The notes below the pieces were generated by a model, which worked only from the letters and a program-made list of their open reading frames with translations, was not told the DNA's origin and searched no databases. Position numbers and translations under genes: made by a program. From assembly GCF_018332655.1 (NCBI RefSeq), contig NZ_BOQL01000034.1, positions 1-64,000 on the forward strand: DNA of 64,000 bases, written 5' to 3'. Each line of letters begins with the position of its first letter. Within the stretch, counting starts at the first letter, position 1. Source of the stretch: Actinoplanes auranticolor (GTDB taxonomy: Bacteria; Actinomycetota; Actinomycetes; Mycobacteriales; Micromonosporaceae). This document shows, piece after piece, positions 60,154 to 64,000 of the stretch.

Positions 60154-60783
60154 GTGACGACTTCTACGTTGCAGGTGCTGCGTCCCGGGCTGGTCGACTA
60201 CCGCGAGGCCTGGGAGACCCAGCGCCGGCTGCACGACGCCGTGGTGGCCGGCACCCAGCCGGACACGATCCTGCTGCTCGAGCATCCCAGCGTCTTCACC
60301 GCCGGCAAGCGCACCGAGCCGATGGACCGCCCGCTGGACGGCACCCCGGTGGTCGACGTCGACCGCGGCGGCAAGATCACCTGGCACGGCCCGGGCCAGC
60401 TCGTCGGCTACCCGATCGTCAAGCTCGCCGACCCGATCGACGTGGTCGCCTACGTCCGCCGCGTCGAGCAGCTGCTGATCGACGTGTGCGCGGAGTTCGG
60501 CGTCACCACGGACCGGGTCGAGGGCCGCAGCGGCGCCTGGGTGCGCGCCGACGAGCGCGGCCCGGACCGCAAGATCGCCGCGATCGGCATCCGGGTGGCC
60601 CGCGGGGTCACCCAGCACGGCTTCGCCATCAACGGCGACTGCGACCTGAGCAACTTCGACCGTTTCGTGCCGTGCGGCATCCGCGACGCGGGCGTCACGT
60701 CGCTGAGCGCGGAGCTGGGCCGGCCGGTGACGGTCGACGACCTGCTGCCGGTCGTCGAACGCCACCTGCCGGCTCTGCTTTGA
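60154..60783 (+). CDS. lipB: Octanoyl-ACP:protein octanoyltransferase
   Basis: The protein has 209 residues. The catalytic Cys is in FDRFVPCGIRDAG and the catalytic Lys in RKIAAIGIRV. Substrate-site RGGKITWHGPGQLVGYP is intact. It moves octanoate from acyl carrier protein to the lipoyl Lys of E2 or GcvH, and LipA then inserts sulfur. TAGGCT (60142-60147) ends 6 nt before GTG 60154. The stop overlaps the start of the small membrane-protein gene. Confidence 0.95.
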   Translation: MTTSTLQVLRPGLVDYREAWETQRRLHDAVVAGTQPDTILLLEHPSVFTAGKRTEPMDRPLDGTPVVDVDRGGKITWHGPGQLVGYPIVKLADPIDVVAYVRRVEQLLIDVCAEFGVTTDRVEGRSGAWVRADERGPDRKIAAIGIRVARGVTQHGFAINGDCDLSNFDRFVPCGIRDAGVTSLSAELGRPVTVDDLLPVVERHLPALL

Positions 60784-60944
60784 GCCCCTACCGCGACCCG
60801 CGCGACAAGCGGGTCTTCGTGCCGAAGCAGGGCGGCGGGCTCGCGCTGAACTTCGGCCATCCGGTCGCCTGGTGGATCCTGGTCTGCACCACGATCGTCC
60901 CGCTGATCATCGTGGTCGGCGTGACGATCGCCGTCCTGGTCTGA
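60780..60944 (+). CDS. Small membrane protein, DUF5808-like (54 aa)
   Basis: TTG 60780 overlaps the lipB stop. The protein reads LSPYRDPRDKRVFVPKQGGG, then LALNFGHPVAWW and one membrane helix (LVCTTIVPLIIVVGVTIAVL). The motif DPRDKRVFVPK...NFGHP resembles DUF5808 as I remember it. No function known. Translational coupling to lipB is likely. Confidence 0.6.
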   Translation: MSPYRDPRDKRVFVPKQGGGLALNFGHPVAWWILVCTTIVPLIIVVGVTIAVLV

Positions 60945-60945
60945 C

Positions 60946-60965
60946 GCCCGGTTCCGGGACCGGGC
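60946..60965. terminator. Possible terminator between the small membrane protein and aspS
   Basis: GCCCGGT pairs with ACCGGGC around a 6-nt loop, just after the stop at 60944. There is no T tract, so the call is weak. Confidence 0.4.
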
Positions 60966-61010
60966 GCGCCGACCCGGCCGGTGCCGCCCGCGGCCCCGCG
61001 TTGCCGGCGG

Positions 61011-62324
61011 TCACGGCGTGACCCGGTGCCGGTCGCGGGGAAAAGCGGTGACCTCGCGGACGTTCGCGGCGCCGGTCAGCCGGGCCACGAAACGTTCCAG
61101 GCCGATCGCGAAGCCGCCGTGCGGTGGCATCCCGTACCGGAAACCGTCGAGATAGCCCCGGTAGGCCCCCGTCGGCTCCCCCCGCGCGGCCAGCGCGGCC
61201 TCGTAGTCGGCGTAGCGGTGCAGCCGCTGGCCGCCGGTGACCAGCTCGAGCCCGCGGAACAGCAGGTCGAAGCTGTTCGACCAGACCGGGTCGGACGGCT
61301 GCGGATGGGTGTAGAACGGCCGCTTGCGCATCGGATAACCGGTCACGAAGACGAACTCGGACCCGTGCTCGCGCAGCGCCCACTCCCCCAGCGCCCGCTC
61401 GTGCGCCGGGGCCAGGTCGGGCTCGTCCGCCGGCGCACCCACGATCCGCAATGCCTCCGCGAAGTGCAGCGCCGGGATCTCCGCCGGCACCTTCGGCACG
61501 GCGGCCCCGGTCCGCTCGGCCACCGTGGCCGTCATCGCCGCCACCACCTCGGTGAGCACGGCCATCACGTCGCGGTGGTCGGCGATGAAGCCCAGCTCCG
61601 CGTCCAGCGACGTGTACTGGGCCAGGTGCCGGGCCGTGTCGTGCGGCTCGGCCCGGAACACCGGCCCGACCTCGTAGACCCGCTCGAACACCCCGACCAT
61701 CAGCTGCTTGTAGAACTGCGGCGACTGGGCCAGGTAGGCGGGCCGGCCGAAGTAGTCCAGCGCGAAGACGTTCGCCCCGGACTCCCCGTCCGACCGCCCC
61801 GCCACCACCCCTGACCGGACTGAAGACTCACTGGTCGATGCCACGATCTTCGGCGTGTGGATCTCGACGAAGCGGCGCTGCTCCAGCGCGGCCCGGAAGC
61901 CCGCGGCCGCGGCGGCCGCGATCCGCAGGGCACCGGCCCGGCCCGGATGCCGCAACGACAGGGCGGCCTGGTCGAGCTGGGTGGGCAGGGCCGCGGTCAG
62001 GGCGGGCCGGTGCAGATCAAAAGGCAACGGTACGGACACAGCGTTCAGGACCCGCAGCAGTGCGGGAGCGGTGAGCTCGACCCCGGCCGGCGCGGCCGGG
62101 TTGGCGGTGACAGTGCCGGTCAGCTCGACCACGGACTCCTCGCCCAGCGTCTCGATCCGGGCCCGCAGCTCGGGCTCGGTGACGACGACCTGGGTGAGCC
62201 CGGCGGCGTCCCGGACGATCAGGAACGCCACGGACTTGAGCAGCCGGCGGCGGTGGACCCAGCCGGCGACCGTGACGGTCTCGCCGGTGTGCCGGGCCAG
62301 TTCGGTGGAGAGGATGCGTTGCAC
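61011..62324 (-). CDS. aspS: Aspartate--tRNA ligase, short archaeal-type (possibly tRNA-Asn acting), with 15-residue insertion
   Basis: The protein has 437 residues, far shorter than the roughly 600-residue bacterial AspRS, and lacks the GAD insertion domain. An N-terminal OB-fold (VAGWVHRRRLLKSVAFLIVR) binds the anticodon. The class II core follows: YLAQSPQFYKQ, motif 2 FRAEPHDTARH, motif 3 GGFAIGLERF. At about 165-180 the usual TESGANVF segment is interrupted by SSVRSGVVAGRSDGE, encoded by a repeat element. GTG 62324 has AGGAGG 8 nt upstream. A T-box leader with GAC specifier precedes it. Such second AspRS enzymes are often non-discriminating. The gene splits the lipB-lipA pair found together in mycobacteria. 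Confidence 0.9.
   Translation of the reverse strand: MQRILSTELARHTGETVTVAGWVHRRRLLKSVAFLIVRDAAGLTQVVVTEPELRARIETLGEESVVELTGTVTANPAAPAGVELTAPALLRVLNAVSVPLPFDLHRPALTAALPTQLDQAALSLRHPGRAGALRIAAAAAAGFRAALEQRRFVEIHTPKIVASTSESSVRSGVVAGRSDGESGANVFALDYFGRPAYLAQSPQFYKQLMVGVFERVYEVGPVFRAEPHDTARHLAQYTSLDAELGFIADHRDVMAVLTEVVAAMTATVAERTGAAVPKVPAEIPALHFAEALRIVGAPADEPDLAPAHERALGEWALREHGSEFVFVTGYPMRKRPFYTHPQPSDPVWSNSFDLLFRGLELVTGGQRLHRYADYEAALAARGEPTGAYRGYLDGFRYGMPPHGGFAIGLERFVARLTGAANVREVTAFPRDRHRVTP
61780..61825. repeat. Copy 2 of the 46-48 nt dispersed repeat, in frame inside aspS
   Basis: This copy matches 23781-23828 (33 of 38 core positions, plus GACTCCCC at one end). On the coding strand GAGTC occurs on both sides of the inserted block, like a target duplication. 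The insertion adds 45 nt, 15 codons, and keeps the frame. Confidence 0.75.
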
Positions 62325-62331
62325 GGCTTTT

Positions 62332-62541
62332 ACCTCCTCGGTGACTGCAACGCGGCCCCAGGGAGGTGTGGGCGAGCGGGATCCTCGCGGTGCCACCACA
62401 CCTTCACGCCTCGATCAGGCGCCTCTTGTCGTACCCGGCTCGGGAGTGTCTTCACGCCCCGGCACCGGGCCACCGTCACAGCTCGTGGTGGCTCTCTCGG
62501 CCGATGGGATCGGGGCGCTACTCGGTTCCGTCATCACCGTG
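62332..62541 (-). promoter_or_regulatory. aspS: T-box riboswitch leader of aspS (translational type)
   Basis: The core TGGCACCGCG lies at 62386-62398 inside an antisequestrator closed by GGTGTG (62397-62402 side) and CACACC (62365-62370). ACCTCC (62362-62367) is complementary to the aspS ribosome site GGAGGT (62332-62337), so uncharged tRNA should free the site by stabilising the alternative fold. In stem I, AGTA (62519-62522) and GTGAAGAC (ending 62448) flank a CGCCCCG/CGGGGCG helix, and the codon after GAA is GAC (Asp) at 62448-62450. No terminator precedes the gene, fitting translational control. Confidence 0.78.
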
Positions 62542-62547
62542 GACGGG

Positions 62548-62575
62548 ACCTTAACAACGCCCGGACGACCGGCAA
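62548..62575 (-). promoter_or_regulatory. Promoter of the aspS T-box leader
   Basis: TTGCCG (62575-62570), a 16-nt spacer and TAAGGT (62553-62548) on the minus strand. Transcription should start near 62541, about 215 nt before the aspS start codon. Confidence 0.5.
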
Positions 62576-62595
62576 ACCGGGTTTCCCCGGCACGC

Positions 62596-62632
62596 GTGAG
62601 AGCACTCACAGAAACTGCTGTGTGAGCCTCAC
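62596..62632. promoter_or_regulatory. Cluster of GTGAG/CTCAC half-sites before lipA
   Basis: GTGAG (62596), CTCAC (62605), GTGAG (62622) and CTCAC (62628) alternate in 37 nt, including the inverted repeat CTCACA-N10-TGTGAG. The cluster sits between the divergent aspS and lipA promoters and could bind a regulator of either. Confidence 0.5.
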
Positions 62633-62677
62633 CGCCCCCGCAACGGTTGATCTTGCTTTCGGCGTAACCTCAGCCTT

Positions 62678-63601
62678 GTGACTATTGCTCCCGAGGGCCG
62701 CCGCATGCTGCGCATCGAGGCGCGCAACGCCGAAACTCCCATCGAGCGCAAGCCGCCGTGGATCAAAGTCAAAGCCAAGATGGGCCCGGAGTACACGCAC
62801 ATGCGTGGCCTCGTGCAGAAAGAGGGCCTGCACACGGTCTGCCAGGAGGCCGGCTGCCCCAACATCTACGAATGTTGGGAGGACCGCGAGGCGACCTTCC
62901 TCATCGGCGGTGACCAGTGCACCCGCCGCTGCGACTTCTGCCAGATCGACACCGGAAAGCCGGCCGAGTTCGACGCCGACGAGCCGCGCCGGGTGGGCGA
63001 GTCGGTCGCCACAATGGGCCTGAAGTACGCGACGGTCACCGGCGTGGCCCGCGACGACCTCCCGGACGGCGGCGCCTGGCTCTATGCCGAGACTGTCCGC
63101 CAGATCCACAAGCTGCAGCCCGGCTGCGGCGTCGAGCTGCTGATCCCCGACTTCAACGCGGAGCCCGACCAGCTCGCCGAGGTCTTCGGCGCGGCGCCCG
63201 AGGTCCTCGCGCACAACGTCGAGACGGTCCCCCGCATCTTCAAGCGCATCCGCCCCGGCTTCCGCTACGAGCGCTCCCTCGACGTGATCACCCAGGCCCG
63301 CGCGGCCGGCCTGGTCACCAAGAGCAACCTGATCCTGGGCATGGGCGAGGAACGCGCCGAGGTCTCCCAGGCCCTGCGCGACCTGCACGCGGCCGGCTGC
63401 GAGCTGATCACCATCACGCAGTATCTGCGCCCCACCCCCCGCCACCACCCGGTGGAGCGCTGGGTGAAGCCGGAGGAGTTCGTCGAGCTGAACGCGGAGG
63501 CCGAGGAGATCGGCTTCGCCGGCGTGATGAGCGGTCCCCTGGTCCGCTCCTCCTACCGCGCCGGCCGCCTCTACCAGCAGGCCCTCGCCGCCCGCGGCTG
63601 A
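62678..63601 (+). CDS. lipA: Lipoyl synthase
   Basis: The protein has 307 residues. The auxiliary cluster motif CQEAGCPNIYEC lies near residue 55, the radical-SAM motif CTRRCDFC near 81-88 and the C-terminal RSSYRAG. It inserts two sulfur atoms into the octanoyl chain attached by LipB, using S-adenosylmethionine and two 4Fe-4S clusters. TAACCT (62665-62670) ends 7 nt before GTG 62678, so the message is probably leaderless. It completes the lipoate pathway that serves the nearby E2 and GcvT systems. Confidence 0.96.
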   Translation: MTIAPEGRRMLRIEARNAETPIERKPPWIKVKAKMGPEYTHMRGLVQKEGLHTVCQEAGCPNIYECWEDREATFLIGGDQCTRRCDFCQIDTGKPAEFDADEPRRVGESVATMGLKYATVTGVARDDLPDGGAWLYAETVRQIHKLQPGCGVELLIPDFNAEPDQLAEVFGAAPEVLAHNVETVPRIFKRIRPGFRYERSLDVITQARAAGLVTKSNLILGMGEERAEVSQALRDLHAAGCELITITQYLRPTPRHHPVERWVKPEEFVELNAEAEEIGFAGVMSGPLVRSSYRAGRLYQQALAARG

Positions 63602-63680
63602 GCCCTCGGCCGCCCGCTGATGCAGCGGATGCGCCGCCCCGATGCGTCTCTTGAGGTGAGGCGGATCGAGGGGGTCACGG

Positions 63681-64000
63681 GTGAGCTTCGAGGAGTACGT
63701 CACCGAGCAGGGCCACTCCCTGCTCCGGCTGGCGTATGTGCTGACCGGTGACGCCCACCGCGCCGAAGATCTGACGCAGACCGCTCTCACCGACGCGTAC
63801 CGGCAGTGGCGGAAGGTCGCCGCCGCCCGCCAGCCCGACGCCTACGTGCGCCGGATACTGGTCAACGCCCACCTGAACTGGCACCGGCGGCGTTCGTCGA
63901 CCGAACGACCGACCGACCTGGCCGGCTGGGAACCGGCGGGCACAGCCGACCCGGCCGACGGGGTCGCCGACCGCGACCAGCTGCGCCAGGTGCTGGCCAC
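63681..64000 (+). CDS. SigE-family ECF RNA polymerase sigma factor, cut by window edge
   Basis: The first 106 codons are present. Region 2 reads SFEEYVTEQGHSLLRLAYVL, then GDAHRAEDLTQTALTDAYRQ and PDAYVRRILVNAHLNWHRRR. This is the pattern of the small SigE-type sigma factors common in Micromonosporaceae and Streptomyces. The rest of the linker and region 4 lie beyond the window. GTG 63681 follows GAGGGGG. No anti-sigma factor is visible. Confidence 0.88.
   Translation, partial: MSFEEYVTEQGHSLLRLAYVLTGDAHRAEDLTQTALTDAYRQWRKVAAARQPDAYVRRILVNAHLNWHRRRSSTERPTDLAGWEPAGTADPADGVADRDQLRQVLA

Noticed and set aside
62605..62626. CTCACA-N10-TGTGAG as a CRP site
   Set aside because: TGTGA/TCACA halves of a CRP site face inward with N6 spacing. 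Here the halves are outward-facing with N10, so CRP is not supported.
1..64000. tRNA or rRNA genes and prophage elements
   Set aside because: No cloverleaf with a T-loop GGTTCGA-type arm, no rRNA sequence, and no integrase, transposase or phage structural gene was found by eye.

Overview
The window is high-GC DNA, almost fully coding, with many GTG and TTG starts. It appears to come from a mycolic-acid-free actinomycete, most likely Micromonosporaceae (Actinoplanes or Micromonospora-like). That placement is an inference from gene content: actinobacterial bcc-aa3 respiratory genes with a diheme QcrC, a PimB'-like mannosyltransferase, a DUF3043 protein, an actinobacterial SucB/DlaT and a SigE-type ECF sigma factor. 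From memory, the gene order strongly follows the Mycobacterium tuberculosis block Rv2185c to Rv2218, with lineage-specific insertions.

Layout. 1-4.3 kb: a cut-off Cys-motif protein, an SRPBCC protein and a DesK-type sensor kinase/NarL-type regulator pair. 4.3-4.8 kb: no gene seen. 4.8-12.1 kb (minus): thioredoxin-like protein, ABC exporter, PimB'-like glycosyltransferase, M48 protease, a small Cys protein and an NYN-domain protein. 12.2-17.7 kb (plus): DEDDh/GIY-YIG nuclease, a RelA/SpoT homolog with an altered synthetase region, NUDIX hydrolase, nucleotidyltransferase and an Lrp-type ligand-binding protein, then a DinB-like gene remnant. 17.9-26.7 kb: qcrB, qcrA, qcrC, ctaE, ctaF and ctaC on the minus strand, enclosing ctaG, a receiver-like protein, trpD and a small Cys protein on the plus strand. 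No ctaD is present. 26.9-33 kb: cysteine desulfurase/TusA pair, a P-loop kinase, a PfkB kinase, HesB, glycerate kinase and nadA. 33-39.8 kb: murA, DUF3043, AzlCD with a divergent XRE-cupin regulator and an ABC-2 exporter. 39.8-45.6 kb: a 1,925-residue disordered protein ending in TPR and WG repeats. 45.6-53.8 kb: aldo/keto reductase, site-2 protease, CobU-CobT fusion, CobS, GcvT and PepA. 53.9-64 kb: lpdA-sucB, a TIGR01777 protein, a polytopic membrane protein, lipB, a small membrane protein, aspS, lipA and a cut-off sigma factor. lpdA, E2, LipB and LipA together form a lipoate/2-oxoacid dehydrogenase cluster.

The strongest unusual signals are as follows. First, an apparent translational T-box leader with a GAC (Asp) specifier precedes a short archaeal-type aspS sitting between lipB and lipA. 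Second, a 46-48 nt repeat is present in two copies, one of them inserted in frame inside aspS. Third, two near-identical LexA-independent DNA-damage-type promoters precede the DEDDh/GIY-YIG nuclease and the small Cys protein. Fourth, there is the giant WG-repeat protein with several in-frame tandem arrays. Fifth, at least thirteen genes have a TANNNT box 6-7 nt before the start codon, predicting widespread leaderless mRNAs.
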